64,000 nt of DNA, from the NCBI RefSeq assembly GCF_023674425.1, contig NZ_CP098401.1, positions 806,001 through 870,000 of the forward strand, read 5' to 3'. The translations under genes were made by a program, and so were the position numbers. The DNA is from Sphingomonas donggukensis. GTDB lineage: Bacteria > Pseudomonadota > Alphaproteobacteria > Sphingomonadales > Sphingomonadaceae. Under the pieces are notes generated by a model. That model was not told where the DNA came from, searched no databases, and saw only the letters and a list, made by a program, of their open reading frames with translations. The first letter of the stretch is position 1. Each line of letters begins with the position of its first letter. This document shows positions 8,662-18,300 of this stretch, piece by piece.

Positions 8662-9303
8662 TCAGGCGTGATCGATCACGAGACCCTGGATCTCGTTCGC
8701 GACATCCTCGAACCGGTCGCAGACGCGTTCCAGATGGCTGTAGATCTCGCGCCCGACGATGAAGGCCATCGCATCGCCCTTCGTCCGCGAATACAGCGCG
8801 CGGAGCCCCGCGTCGTGCATGTCGTCGGCCTTGCCCTCGATCCGCACCAGCCGCTCGGTCAGGTCGTGCAGCTTGGCGGCGTTGGGCGCCAGGTTGCGCA
8901 GCAGCGGCAGCGCTTCGGCGGTGACGTGCGCCGCCTCCACGATCGCCTCGCTCATCGCCACCATCTGCGGGTCGAACTGGGTGACCTCGTACAGTGCGAT
9001 CGAATTGGCGGTCTGGTTCATCTGGTCGATCGAATCGTCCATGACGCCGATCAGGTCGGTGATGGCGCTGCGGTCGAACGGGGTCACGAACACGCGGCGC
9101 ACGTCCTGCAGCACGTCGCGGGTGATGTCGTCGGCCTCATGCTCGCGGCGCACGATCTCCGCGATGTGATCGCTGATCGCGCCCTGGCCGTGAAACAGGC
9201 GCGACATGGCGTCGGCGCCGGCGACGAGGGTGGCAGCATGCGCTTCGAATTGATCGAAGAAGCGCCCCTGGCTGGGCATCAACTTCTGGAACCAGCCCAG
9301 CAT
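8662..9303 (-). CDS. DUF47 (PhoU-like) phosphate transport regulator
   Basis: A 213-residue all-helical PhoU-like protein of the DUF47 family, usually encoded next to Pit transporters and thought to control them. The start MLGWFQKLMPSQGRFFDQFEAHA and the repeated metal-binding-type motifs (EHEADDITRD, DRFEDVANEIQ) are typical. An AGGAG site lies eight bases before the ATG at 9303. Another ATG at 9309 is too close to this site. It is the first gene of the DUF47-pit-carbonic anhydrase operon. Regulation of phosphate uptake is inferred from family and context. Confidence 0.88.
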   Translation of the reverse strand: MLGWFQKLMPSQGRFFDQFEAHAATLVAGADAMSRLFHGQGAISDHIAEIVRREHEADDITRDVLQDVRRVFVTPFDRSAITDLIGVMDDSIDQMNQTANSIALYEVTQFDPQMVAMSEAIVEAAHVTAEALPLLRNLAPNAAKLHDLTERLVRIEGKADDMHDAGLRALYSRTKGDAMAFIVGREIYSHLERVCDRFEDVANEIQGLVIDHA

Positions 9304-9461
9304 GGGCATTTCTCCTAAGGGGTCGAGTCGCGCGGCGGTTACAACGGTTACGGGTGCGCGACAATCGATCCCTCGTTGGACGCGCGCCGTGACAGTTCCG
9401 TGACAAGACACTGGACGAAGGCCGCCCGGGCGCGCGACAAGGCCGCCGGGGGGAAGCCGGA

Positions 9462-11003
9462 ATGACGTTGCAATTCGCCGCGCTCGACTGGATCGTGGTC
9501 GGTGCCTATCTGCTGGCGATGGTCGGCGGGGGGTGGGCATTCTCCCGAGTCCGCACCACCGACACGCGCGATTATTTCCTGGCCGGGGGCAGCATCCCGG
9601 CGTGGCTGGCGGCGATATCGGTGCTGTCGGCGACGCAATCCGCCGCGACCTATCTCGGCGGGCCGGACTATGGCTTCCGCAACGATTACACCTATTTGGG
9701 CGCGGTCGTCAGCCCGATCCTGGCGGCGTTCTTCGTCGCGCATGTCCTCATCCCGCGCTTCTACGCGATGCGCGCGACGACGGTGTACGAGCTGCTTGCC
9801 GTGCGGTTCGATGTGCGGGCGATGCGCTGGGCGGGCGGCATGTTCCTGGTGGGGCGCGTGCTGGCGGGCGGATCGCGTGTCTATCTCGCGGCGATCGCGC
9901 TGGCGATGGTGACGACCGGCGGGGTGTCGGCACAGAGCATCATCGCGGCGGCCGGCGTGGTGATGATCGCGGCGTTCCTGTTCACTTTCGTGGGCGGATT
10001 GCGATCGGTCATCTGGAACGACCTGATCCAGTTCGTGATCTACGTCGGCTCGGCGATCGCGGTGCTGATCTTCTTGCGGTGGTCGATCCCGGCGACCAAT
10101 GCGGAGATCATCGCCGGCATCTCGCCCACCCCGGCGGGGGTCGACAAGCTGAAACTGTTCGACTTCACCGCCGACCTGACCAAGCCGTTCGGCATCATCG
10201 CGGTGTTCACCGGCCTGTTCCTGCTGAACGTCGGCAACAGCGGGCTGGACCAGGACACCACCCAGCGGCTGCTGGCGTGCCCCGATGCGAAGACCGGCGC
10301 GCGCGGGCTGATCCTGTCGCAGCTGGCGAGCGTCCCGCTGATCGCGATGTTCCTGACGATCGGCGTACTGCTCCACGTGTTCTACGAACGCCCCGACCTG
10401 ATGGGCGGCGCGACCAGCCAGGCGGCGGCGACGTTCGCGGGGGAGAAGGTGACGATATTCGTCCACTATATCCTGACCGAGGTGCCGTCGGGCCTGCGCG
10501 GCCTGGTCACCATCGGGGTGATGGCGGCGGCGGTGGCGACGACCAATTCGGCGCTGAACGCGATGTCGTCGGTAATGGTCAGCGATTTCTACCGCCCGTT
10601 TCGCGAGGCGCGCGGCGGGGCGAGCGAGCGGCATTTCGTCCACGCCGGGCGGATCGGCATGGGGATCGTCGGTGTCGCGATGTTCGGCATGGCGGCGCTC
10701 AGCTATTATTGGCAGCGCTATTCGGACACGCCGCTGCTCGAATTCGCGTTGCAGGTCATGGTGTTCGCCTATGCCGGCTTGCTCGGCGTCTATTTCGTCG
10801 CGGTGTTCACGACGCGTGGGAGCACGCCGTCGGTGATCGCCGCGCTGATCGGCGGCTTCGCGACCGTGCTCGCCATGCAGCCGTTCATGGGCCTGATGGC
10901 GAAGGGCCTCGCCTTCCCCTATCAGCTCTGCATCGGGACACTGGTCGCCGCGCTGATTTGCGCGGTGCCGCGCGGCAAAAAGGGCGGGACGGCGCCCGCG
11001 TAA
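9462..11003 (+). CDS. Sodium:solute symporter family (SSS) transporter
   Basis: A 513-residue membrane protein with about 13 predicted transmembrane helices of the SSS family. The N-terminus (DWIVVGAYLLAMVGGGWAFS) and the region RDYFLAGGSIPAWLAAISVLSATQSAATYLGGP match the sodium-binding core of sugar-type SSS carriers. The start follows GGGGGGAAG. The next gene, 39 bases on, is a sugar MFS carrier, so both may belong to one carbohydrate uptake unit. A palindrome overlaps the stop codon, and two direct GGTTAC half-sites lie about 115 bases upstream of the start. The substrate cannot be named from sequence. No catabolic genes are adjacent. Confidence 0.85.
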   Translation: MTLQFAALDWIVVGAYLLAMVGGGWAFSRVRTTDTRDYFLAGGSIPAWLAAISVLSATQSAATYLGGPDYGFRNDYTYLGAVVSPILAAFFVAHVLIPRFYAMRATTVYELLAVRFDVRAMRWAGGMFLVGRVLAGGSRVYLAAIALAMVTTGGVSAQSIIAAAGVVMIAAFLFTFVGGLRSVIWNDLIQFVIYVGSAIAVLIFLRWSIPATNAEIIAGISPTPAGVDKLKLFDFTADLTKPFGIIAVFTGLFLLNVGNSGLDQDTTQRLLACPDAKTGARGLILSQLASVPLIAMFLTIGVLLHVFYERPDLMGGATSQAAATFAGEKVTIFVHYILTEVPSGLRGLVTIGVMAAAVATTNSALNAMSSVMVSDFYRPFREARGGASERHFVHAGRIGMGIVGVAMFGMAALSYYWQRYSDTPLLEFALQVMVFAYAGLLGVYFVAVFTTRGSTPSVIAALIGGFATVLAMQPFMGLMAKGLAFPYQLCIGTLVAALICAVPRGKKGGTAPA

Positions 11004-11011
11004 CCGGTTAC
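11000..11011. promoter_or_regulatory. Perfect 12-bp palindrome, possible LacI-family operator
   Basis: GTAACCGGTTAC is a perfect palindrome with a central CG, the form used by many LacI-family sugar repressors. It overlaps the TAA stop of the SSS gene and lies 31 bases before the sugar MFS gene. Two GGTTAC half-sites in direct orientation occur at about 9340-9354 upstream of the SSS gene. No LacI-type regulator gene is in the window. Confidence 0.35.
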
Positions 11012-11042
11012 ACGACGGCAAAAGTCAGGGAGAAGGACAGGC

Positions 11043-12410
11043 ATGACCGAACAACGATCCGGCATCGCCGGCGGCAGCAGCGGCGCGGCTTTCGCGACGG
11101 TGACCACATTGTTCTTCGCATGGGGCTTCATCACGTCGCTGATCGATCCGCTGGTCGCGGCGATGAAGGGGATCTTCGACCTCTCGAATTTGCAGGCACA
11201 GCTGAGTGCGTCGGCGTTCTTCATCGCGTACGGCGTGATGAGCTTCCCCGCCGCCGCCCTGCTCGCGCGGCGCAAATCGGTGCCGACGGTCATCATCGCG
11301 CTGGCGACGGTGCTGGCCGGGTGCCTCATCATGCTTGTCGCCGCGAACCTTGCGCGCTACGGCATCGTCCTGCTCGGGCTGTTCGTGACGGCCAGCGGCA
11401 TCACCATCCTCCAGGTCGCGGCCAATCCGCTCGCGGCAGCACTCGGCACGCCCGAGCGCGCGCACTTCCGCCTGACCTTCAGCCAGGCGTTCAACAGCCT
11501 CGGTACCTTCCTCGGCCCCATCATCGGCGCGCATCTGTTCCTGAAGGGGGTGGAAGTGAAGGCCGGCACCGTCGTCACCGATGCGGTGCGTGACGGGGCG
11601 CTGGCCGGGATCGACCGCGCGTTCTTCTGGATCGCCGGGCTGATCGCGCTGCTGATCCTGTTCTTCTACGCCTCCCGCAAGCTGGTTGCCGCAGCGGCAC
11701 CCCCGGCTCCGGCGGGCAGTGCGACGCGCGGCGTCACGGCGGCGTTCTCCGAAGCGATTACCTCACGCTGGGCGCTGCTCGGCGGCGCCGCGATCTTCCT
11801 CTACGTCGGCGCGGAGGTCGCGATCGGCACGCAGATGGCGCTGTTCCTCAATTCGGACGCCGTCTGGGGCCAGTCCGACGCGGCGTTCGGCGTGCCGATC
11901 CTCGGCTGGTTCATGGGCGGCGACGGCGTCGCCGGGGTCTCGCTTCAGGAGGCGGCCAAGGCGGTCGCATTCTACTGGGGCGGCGCGATGGTCGGGCGGC
12001 TGATCGGGTCGGCGCTGCTGGCGCGGTTCGACGCGGGAAAGCTGATGGCGGTGTTCGCCAGCGTGGCGTGCGCGATGTGCCTGTACGTCTTCAGCGTCGG
12101 CGGGGTCAGCGCGGGCTTCATCGCGCTGTCGATCGGGCTGTTCAACTCAATCATGTTCCCGGTCATCTTCACGCTGACGCTGGAACGCTCGACGGCATCG
12201 GAAGAAGCGACGTCGGGCTTCCTGTGCTTCGCGATCGTCGGCGGCGCCGCGATCCCGCCGTTGGCGGGCGCGGTGTCGGATGCGACCAGCAACATCACCG
12301 CGTTCATCGTGCCGGCGGTCTGCTACGCGCTACTCGCCGCCTTCGCGGTCGCCGCCACCCGTGCGGTCATCCACCGGCGCGGGGAGGACGCACCCGTCTC
12401 CCCGCATTGA
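11043..12410 (+). CDS. Sugar MFS transporter, FucP/GluP/NagP type
   Basis: A 455-residue major facilitator with 12 predicted helices. The N-terminal FAWGFITSLIDPLVAAMKGIF, the segment ANPLAAALGTPERAHFRLTF and AFNSLGTFLGPIIGA are typical of the fucose/glucose-galactose/N-acetylglucosamine permease group. It imports a sugar with protons across the inner membrane. The exact sugar is unknown. AGAAGGA precedes the ATG. It ends four bases before the stop of the convergent outer membrane efflux gene. Together with the SSS carrier just upstream it may form a two-transporter sugar uptake operon. Confidence 0.87.
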   Translation: MTEQRSGIAGGSSGAAFATVTTLFFAWGFITSLIDPLVAAMKGIFDLSNLQAQLSASAFFIAYGVMSFPAAALLARRKSVPTVIIALATVLAGCLIMLVAANLARYGIVLLGLFVTASGITILQVAANPLAAALGTPERAHFRLTFSQAFNSLGTFLGPIIGAHLFLKGVEVKAGTVVTDAVRDGALAGIDRAFFWIAGLIALLILFFYASRKLVAAAAPPAPAGSATRGVTAAFSEAITSRWALLGGAAIFLYVGAEVAIGTQMALFLNSDAVWGQSDAAFGVPILGWFMGGDGVAGVSLQEAAKAVAFYWGGAMVGRLIGSALLARFDAGKLMAVFASVACAMCLYVFSVGGVSAGFIALSIGLFNSIMFPVIFTLTLERSTASEEATSGFLCFAIVGGAAIPPLAGAVSDATSNITAFIVPAVCYALLAAFAVAATRAVIHRRGEDAPVSPH

Positions 12411-12414
12411 TCGA

Positions 12415-13848
12415 TCAGCCGGCGGCGGTTTCCTTGAGGCCGCCGCCGAGCGCGATGTAGAGCGACACCTCGCTCTGCAACTGCGCGCTGCGCAGGGTCA
12501 GGAGCTGCTGTTCGGCGGTGAACAGGTTGCGCTCGGCATCCAGCACCTCGAGGTAGATCGACAGGCCGTTGTCGTAGCGCAGCCGCGCGACGCGGGTGAG
12601 GCGGCGCTGCGCATCGACCGCGCGGCCCTGTGCCGCGATCTGCTCGGCATAGCGACGCCGCGCGACCAGCGCGTCGGCGACTTCGCGGAACCCCTCCTGC
12701 GCGGCGCGCTGATACGCGGCGACAAGTTCGTCGCGCTGGGCCTTTGTCAGCCGCAAACCGGCGGCGCCGCGACCCCAGGTGAGCACCGGCTGGTTGATAT
12801 CGACGGCACCGCGATATTGCAGCGAGTCACCCGAGATCAGGCTGCCGAGCGCAGGCGATATGAAGCCGAGCAGTCCGGTCAGCGAAATCGTCGGCAGGAA
12901 CGCCGCCCGCGCCGCGCCGATGTTGGCGTTGGCCGCGCGCAGCCGCTGTTCGGCCTGAAGGATGTCGGGCCGGTTGACGAGTAGTGCGGAGGGCAGGCCG
13001 GGCTCGACATTGGCGTAGATCGCCGGGTCCGACAGCGGGCGCGGAGCGGGCAGGGTGGTGGCGATCGGCCCGCCGACCAGCACCGTCAGCAGGTTTTCGG
13101 CCTGCGCGGTGGTGCGGCGCAGCTCGGCCAGCTCCGTCTCTGCCTGCGTCACCAGCAGCGCGGCCTGGTCGAAATCGACGGTCGAGGTGACGCCCGCGTC
13201 CATCCGCTTGCGCGCGATGCGCAGGCCCTCGCGCCGTCCGGTGACGGTGCGTTCGGCGAGCGCGATCTGCTCCTCGCCAGCGCGGATCTGAAGGTAGGTC
13301 GCGGCGACCTGACCGACCAGCGACAGGCGGAACGCGCGTTCCGCCTCGACCGTGGCGAGATATTCGCGGCGCGCAGCCTCCGACAGGTTGCGCACGCGGC
13401 CCCAGAAATCGAGTTCGAAGCTTGTGACAGCCACGCCCAGCGAAAACTGGTTCAGCGTGAAGGACGTCGGCGAGTCGGTGTCGCCCGTGCCGGTGCCGCT
13501 GCTGGGGAAGGCGAGCGAGTTGAGCGGCGTGCGCGTGCGCGAGGCGCCCGCCTGCACGTCGATCTGCGGCAAACGCGCGCCGTCCTGGATGCGGTATTGC
13601 GCGCGGGCCTGCGCGACGCGGGCGACCGACTGGGCGAGGTCGCGGTTGTTGGCGAGCGCGGCGGCGATCAGCGCCTGCAACCGCGCATCGCCGAAGAACT
13701 CGCGCCAGCCGATGTCGGCCGCCGCCCGCGCGCCGGTGGTGGCGTCCGGAAACGTCGGCGCGATCGGCGCGACCGGGGGGCGATAGGTGGGCGCGAGGTT
13801 GCACCCGGCGAGCGCCGCGGTGCCGGCGAGGATGGCGAACTTACGCAT
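12415..13848 (-). CDS. Outer membrane efflux lipoprotein (OprM/NodT family)
   Basis: A 477-residue TolC-like channel of the NodT/OprM family, the outer membrane part of the tripartite efflux pump encoded here. The start MRKFAILAGTAALAGC is a lipoprotein signal with lipidation at C16. Two repeated OEP domains follow, with IGWREFFGDARLQALIAAAL early on and the long helical coiled-coil segments. The ATG overlaps the stop of the RND gene by eight bases (ATGCGTAA), which suggests translational coupling. It is the last gene of the tetR-MFP-RND-OMF operon. Confidence 0.92.
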   Translation of the reverse strand: MRKFAILAGTAALAGCNLAPTYRPPVAPIAPTFPDATTGARAAADIGWREFFGDARLQALIAAALANNRDLAQSVARVAQARAQYRIQDGARLPQIDVQAGASRTRTPLNSLAFPSSGTGTGDTDSPTSFTLNQFSLGVAVTSFELDFWGRVRNLSEAARREYLATVEAERAFRLSLVGQVAATYLQIRAGEEQIALAERTVTGRREGLRIARKRMDAGVTSTVDFDQAALLVTQAETELAELRRTTAQAENLLTVLVGGPIATTLPAPRPLSDPAIYANVEPGLPSALLVNRPDILQAEQRLRAANANIGAARAAFLPTISLTGLLGFISPALGSLISGDSLQYRGAVDINQPVLTWGRGAAGLRLTKAQRDELVAAYQRAAQEGFREVADALVARRRYAEQIAAQGRAVDAQRRLTRVARLRYDNGLSIYLEVLDAERNLFTAEQQLLTLRSAQLQSEVSLYIALGGGLKETAAG

Positions 13849-16800
13849 GAGCCTTGGTTCCTTCCGGCGCCCCGGGCGCATCGGGGCCGTGGCGTTCGGG
13901 ATGCAGATCGGGCTTCTTGCTCGACAGCCACTTGCGCGCGGCGAAGTAGAAGACGGGGGTGAAGAAGATGCCGAACGCGGTGGCGGTAATCATGCCGCCC
14001 ATCACGCCGGTGCCGACCGCATGGCGGCTGGCCGCGCCCGCGCCGCTGGCGATCACCAGCGGCACCATGCCGAGGATGAACGCCAGGCTGGTCATCAGGA
14101 TCGGACGCAGCCGCTGGCGCGATGCCTCCAGCGTCGCCTCGGCGGGCGACCGGTCCCCGACCTCGTCGTCGATCGCGAATTCAACGATCAGGATCGCGTT
14201 CTTCGCAGCCAGGCCGATGATCGTGATGAGGCCGATGTTGAAATACACGTCCGCCGACAGCCCGCGCAGCATCGTGAAGACGACCGCGCCGAGCACGCCG
14301 AACGGCACCACCAGCAGCACCGACAGCGGGATCGCCCAGCTGTTGTAGAGCGCGGCGAGCAGCAGGAAGACGACGACCAGCGACAGGCCGAGCAGCAGCC
14401 CGATCTGGCCGCCGGCCTGCTTCTCCTCGAACGCGGTGCCGGTCCATTCGTAGCCGAAGTTCGGCTTCAGCACGCGGTCGGCGATCTCCTCCATCGCGGT
14501 CAGCGCCGCACCCGAGCTTTCGCCTGGTGCCGCCTGACCCGAGATGGTGAGCGCCGGGTAGCCATTGTAGCGCTGCACCTGCGTCGCGCCCGCGGTCCAC
14601 GACACGCGGGTGAAGGCGGAGAAGGGCACCATCTGGCCGGTGGCGTTGCGGACGCGGAGCGCCAGTACGTCGTCCTCGGTCATGCGGTTGGGGGCGTCCG
14701 CCTGGAGATAGACGCGCTGGACCGTGCCCTGGTTCGAGAAGTCGTTGGCGTAGGCCGAGCCGAAGCTGATCGCGAGCGTCGCGTTGACGTCGGCGATGCT
14801 GAGGCCGAGCGCCCGGGCCTGCACCCGGTCGACATCGACGTACAACTGCGGCGAGGGCGCCTGTCCCTCGGGACGCACGCCGGCGAGGACCGGATTCTTC
14901 GCCGCCTCCGCCATGATCGCGCCCATCGCAGCCTGCAGCCCCGCGGGGTCGTTGCCGACGCGGTCCTCGATCTTCATCGAGAAGCCGGTGGCGTTGCCCA
15001 GCGCCTGGATCGCCGGCGGGTTGAGAGCGAAGATCGTCGCGCCGGGAATGCCCGCGGTCGCGCCGAACGTCGCGCCGATGACCGCGTTCACCGAATTCTC
15101 CGCGCCCTTGCGGTCCTCATAGGGCTTCAACATCACGAACGAGAGCGCGGCGGACTGGCCCTGTCCGAAGAAGTTGAAGCCGATGACCGAGAACATTTGC
15201 GAGAATTGCGGCTGCTTCATCAGGAACGCTTCGGTCTGTTTGACTGCGACCGCGGTCTTGTCGGCGGTGGAGCCGACCGGCGCGTCGTAGCTGATGACGT
15301 AGTATCCTTGGTCCTCCTCGGGCAAGAACCCGCCGGGCAGGCGCCCGAACAGCAGCAGCGTGACCGCGAAGATCGCCGCGAACACCGCGAGCCAGCGCAC
15401 CGGCCGCGACAGCATCGCGCCGACCCCGCCGATGTAGCGATCGGTTGCGCGGCCGAAATAATCGTTGAACCAGTTGAAGAATCGCTGCGGATAGCCGCGC
15501 CAGCCCTCTGCCGGCACGCGTTCCTCGCCGGGCGCGTGCTTGTGCGGCTTCAACAGCGTCGCGCACAGTGCCGGCGTCAGCGTGAGCGCCAACACCGCCG
15601 AGAAAAAGATCGACACCGCCAGCGTGACCGAGAACTGGCGGTAGATTCCGCCGGTCGAGCCCGGAAAGAACGCCATCGGGATGAACACCGCGATCAGGAC
15701 CAGCGTGATGCCGATGATCGCGCCGCGGATCTGGCCCATCGCCTTGATCGTTGCCTGCGCGGGCGGCAGGCCTTCCTCGGCCATGATGCGCTCGACATTC
15801 TCAACCACGACGATCGCGTCGTCGACGAGGATGCCGATCGCCACCACCATCGCGAACAGCGACAGCGTGTTGATCGAGAAGCCGAACGCCCACAGCCCCA
15901 GGCACCCGCCCGCCAGCGCGATCGGCACGACGATCGCCGGGATCACGGTCGCGCGCCAGCTTTGCAGGAACACGAACATGACGAGAAAGACGAGCAGCAT
16001 CGCCTCGATCAGGGTGCGGATGACGTTGTCGATCGAGGTCGAGATGAACGGCGTGGTGTCGTAGGATACCGCCCATTTGATATCCTGCGGGAAGGTGCGT
16101 TCCAGCTCCTTCATCCGCGCGCTGACGGCATCGCGGGTGGCGATGGCGTTGGCGCCCGCGGCCAGCTGGACGGCGATGCCGGCGACTTCCTTACCATCCA
16201 GCGTCGATTTGAACTGGTAATTGTCGGCGCCGATCTCGATCCGCGCCACGTCGCCCAGCCGCACGGTCGATCCGTCCGGGTTGGCGCGGATGATGATGTT
16301 GGCGAATTGCTCGGGCGTCTGGAAACGGTTTTGTGTCACGATCTTCGCGTTGAAGTCGGCACCGGGCGCAGTCGGCTGGTCGGCGAGGCCGCCGCCCGCG
16401 GTCTGGCCGTTCTGCTCCTGCACCGCGGCGAGCGCGTCGGAGGGCGACAGGTTGAAGCCAGCGAGCTTGTCGGGATCGAGCCAGATCCGCATCGCCTTTT
16501 CGGAACTGAACAGCTGGGCATTGCCGACGCCCGACACGCGGCGCAGCTCGTTCACGACCTTGGTTGAGGCGAAGTCGCCGAGCTCGAGTGCCGGTGTCCT
16601 GCCGCTTTTCGACTGGATGGTGATGACCTCCAGGAAGCCCGCGGAATTGTCGGCGATCTGGATGCCCAGGCGGCGCACGTCCTCGGGCAGGCGCGGCTCG
16701 GCGCGGTTCAGCCTGTCCTGCACCTGCGTCCGCGCGACGTCGAGGTCGGTGCCGGATTCGAAGGTGACGATGATCTCGCCCGTGCCGTTCGCGCGGCTGC

Positions 16801-17041
16801 TCGACGACATGTAGAGGAAATTATCGACGCCGTTCAGCTCGCGCTCGATGACCGCGGTGACGTTCTTGTCCATCGTCTCGGCATCGGCGCCGTTGTAGTT
16901 GTAGGCGAGCGTGAGCGATGGCGGCGCGACGCTGGGGTATTGCTCGATCGGCAGGTTGATGAGCGCCATCGCGCCGAACAGCGCGACGAAGGCGGCGATG
17001 ACCCAGGCGAAGACCGGGCGGTGGACGAAGAAACTGTCCAT
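13841..17041 (-). CDS. RND efflux pump permease, HAE1 family (AcrB/MexB-like)
   Basis: The 1066-residue inner membrane proton antiporter of a tripartite drug efflux pump. It has the AcrB layout: an N-terminal helix (FFVHRPVFAWVIAAFVALFG), a first periplasmic loop, helices 2-6, and a second loop and helices in the C-terminal half. The proton-relay residues are present: the paired Asp in GILVDDAIVVVENVER and the Lys in AAKNAILIVEFA. It starts five bases after the MFP stop and overlaps the OMF start. Broad hydrophobic-drug export is inferred from family. The regulator is the TetR at the head of the operon. Confidence 0.95.
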   Translation of the reverse strand: MDSFFVHRPVFAWVIAAFVALFGAMALINLPIEQYPSVAPPSLTLAYNYNGADAETMDKNVTAVIERELNGVDNFLYMSSSSRANGTGEIIVTFESGTDLDVARTQVQDRLNRAEPRLPEDVRRLGIQIADNSAGFLEVITIQSKSGRTPALELGDFASTKVVNELRRVSGVGNAQLFSSEKAMRIWLDPDKLAGFNLSPSDALAAVQEQNGQTAGGGLADQPTAPGADFNAKIVTQNRFQTPEQFANIIIRANPDGSTVRLGDVARIEIGADNYQFKSTLDGKEVAGIAVQLAAGANAIATRDAVSARMKELERTFPQDIKWAVSYDTTPFISTSIDNVIRTLIEAMLLVFLVMFVFLQSWRATVIPAIVVPIALAGGCLGLWAFGFSINTLSLFAMVVAIGILVDDAIVVVENVERIMAEEGLPPAQATIKAMGQIRGAIIGITLVLIAVFIPMAFFPGSTGGIYRQFSVTLAVSIFFSAVLALTLTPALCATLLKPHKHAPGEERVPAEGWRGYPQRFFNWFNDYFGRATDRYIGGVGAMLSRPVRWLAVFAAIFAVTLLLFGRLPGGFLPEEDQGYYVISYDAPVGSTADKTAVAVKQTEAFLMKQPQFSQMFSVIGFNFFGQGQSAALSFVMLKPYEDRKGAENSVNAVIGATFGATAGIPGATIFALNPPAIQALGNATGFSMKIEDRVGNDPAGLQAAMGAIMAEAAKNPVLAGVRPEGQAPSPQLYVDVDRVQARALGLSIADVNATLAISFGSAYANDFSNQGTVQRVYLQADAPNRMTEDDVLALRVRNATGQMVPFSAFTRVSWTAGATQVQRYNGYPALTISGQAAPGESSGAALTAMEEIADRVLKPNFGYEWTGTAFEEKQAGGQIGLLLGLSLVVVFLLLAALYNSWAIPLSVLLVVPFGVLGAVVFTMLRGLSADVYFNIGLITIIGLAAKNAILIVEFAIDDEVGDRSPAEATLEASRQRLRPILMTSLAFILGMVPLVIASGAGAASRHAVGTGVMGGMITATAFGIFFTPVFYFAARKWLSSKKPDLHPERHGPDAPGAPEGTKAHA

Positions 17042-17046
17042 GACGC

Positions 17047-18243
17047 TTACTGCCCGCCCTTGGGCGCACCGGCTTGGCCGGCGGGGGCGGGATCGCCCTT
17101 GACCTGCACCTTCATGCCTGGCTGCACCTTTTGCCAGCCGTCGGTGATGACGCGTTCGCCGGGTTTCAGGCCCGACTTGATCGACCAGCCGCCGGCGACT
17201 TGCCCAGCGATCTGCACCGGACGGGGTGTCGCGCTGCCGTCGGCGCCGACCACGAACACGGTCGCGCCGCGGTCGCCGATCTGCACCGCGCGGGAGGGGA
17301 GGACGATGCCGCCGCGCTTCGTGCCGATGGCGATGCGCCCGCGCACGAACTGGCCGGGGAGGAGCAGTCGCTCACCGTTGGGGAACACCGCGCGCAGCAC
17401 CTGGCTGCCGGTCTGCGGGTCGACTGTCTGGTCGGCGAAATCGAGCCGCCCGACCGGGCCGTATTCGCGCCCGTTGGCCAGCAGCAGGCGCACCTCGACC
17501 TGCGACAGCGGGGCCATCTCGCCCCCGCCGCTGCGATCGGCGGTGCGCATGTCGAGGATCGCGGCGTTCGACTGGGTGAACACGGCATAGACCGAGCCGG
17601 CCTGCTCGATTGTGGTCAGCAGGGTCGCCTGCGTCGCGCTGACCAGCGCCCCCTCGGTCACCTGCGCGCGCCCGGCCCGGCCGGCGATCGGCGCGCGGAC
17701 GGTGGTGTAGCCCAGTTGCAATTGCGCGCGGGCGAGGGCGGCGCGGGCGTCGGCGACGTTGGCGGTTTCGGATCGCAGGCTGGCGTTGGCCTGGTCGAAT
17801 TCCTGGCCGCTGACCGCGCGCTCCTTGATGAGCGGGGTGTAGCGGCGGACGACCGAGGCGGCGTTGCTGCGCGCAGCCTCCGACCGGGCGACCGCGGCGC
17901 GGGCCTGTGCCACCTGTTGCAGCAGGTCGCGCCGGTCGATCTGGAACAGCGGCTGGCCGGCGCGGACGTCGGTACCCTCCTGATACAGCCGGCGCTCGAC
18001 GATACCGTCGGCGCGGGCGCGGACTTCGGACGTGCGGGTTGCCTCGATGCGGCCGGGCAGCTCGACGATGTTCGGTACGTCCTGCGCCTGGACGGTCATC
18101 GCGACGACGAGCGGCGGCGGTCCGGCACCCGGCGGGCCACCGGCGCCGCCCCCCTGCTGGGCATCGCCCCCGCCGCAACCGACGAGGAGGAAGGAGAGCG
18201 TCACGGCGAGCGAGCCGCGGATCAGACGGGTGGTTTTAGTCAC
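17047..18243 (-). CDS. RND efflux periplasmic adaptor subunit (membrane fusion lipoprotein)
   Basis: A 398-residue AcrA/MexA-type adaptor. The N-terminus ends in FLLVGC, a lipobox, so the protein is anchored to the inner membrane facing the periplasm. The order is a lipoyl half (PGRIEATRTSEVRARADGIV), a long alpha-hairpin (about residues 95-165), the second lipoyl half with TTVRAPIAGRAG, then beta-barrel and membrane-proximal domains. The start is GTG with GGAG about eight bases upstream. It couples the RND permease to the outer membrane channel encoded downstream. Confidence 0.93.
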   Translation of the reverse strand: MTKTTRLIRGSLAVTLSFLLVGCGGGDAQQGGGAGGPPGAGPPPLVVAMTVQAQDVPNIVELPGRIEATRTSEVRARADGIVERRLYQEGTDVRAGQPLFQIDRRDLLQQVAQARAAVARSEAARSNAASVVRRYTPLIKERAVSGQEFDQANASLRSETANVADARAALARAQLQLGYTTVRAPIAGRAGRAQVTEGALVSATQATLLTTIEQAGSVYAVFTQSNAAILDMRTADRSGGGEMAPLSQVEVRLLLANGREYGPVGRLDFADQTVDPQTGSQVLRAVFPNGERLLLPGQFVRGRIAIGTKRGGIVLPSRAVQIGDRGATVFVVGADGSATPRPVQIAGQVAGGWSIKSGLKPGERVITDGWQKVQPGMKVQVKGDPAPAGQAGAPKGGQ

Positions 18244-18300
18244 GAAAATCTCCGGGGGTGGCGGCCGGTGGAAGGTCTTGTGGTCGGGAGTGGCGAGCGG

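Noticed and set aside
13787..16567. Long plus-strand open frame opposite the RND permease
   Set aside because: Arg/His/Glu low-complexity translation and no recognisable family. It is antisense to an unmistakable RND transporter.
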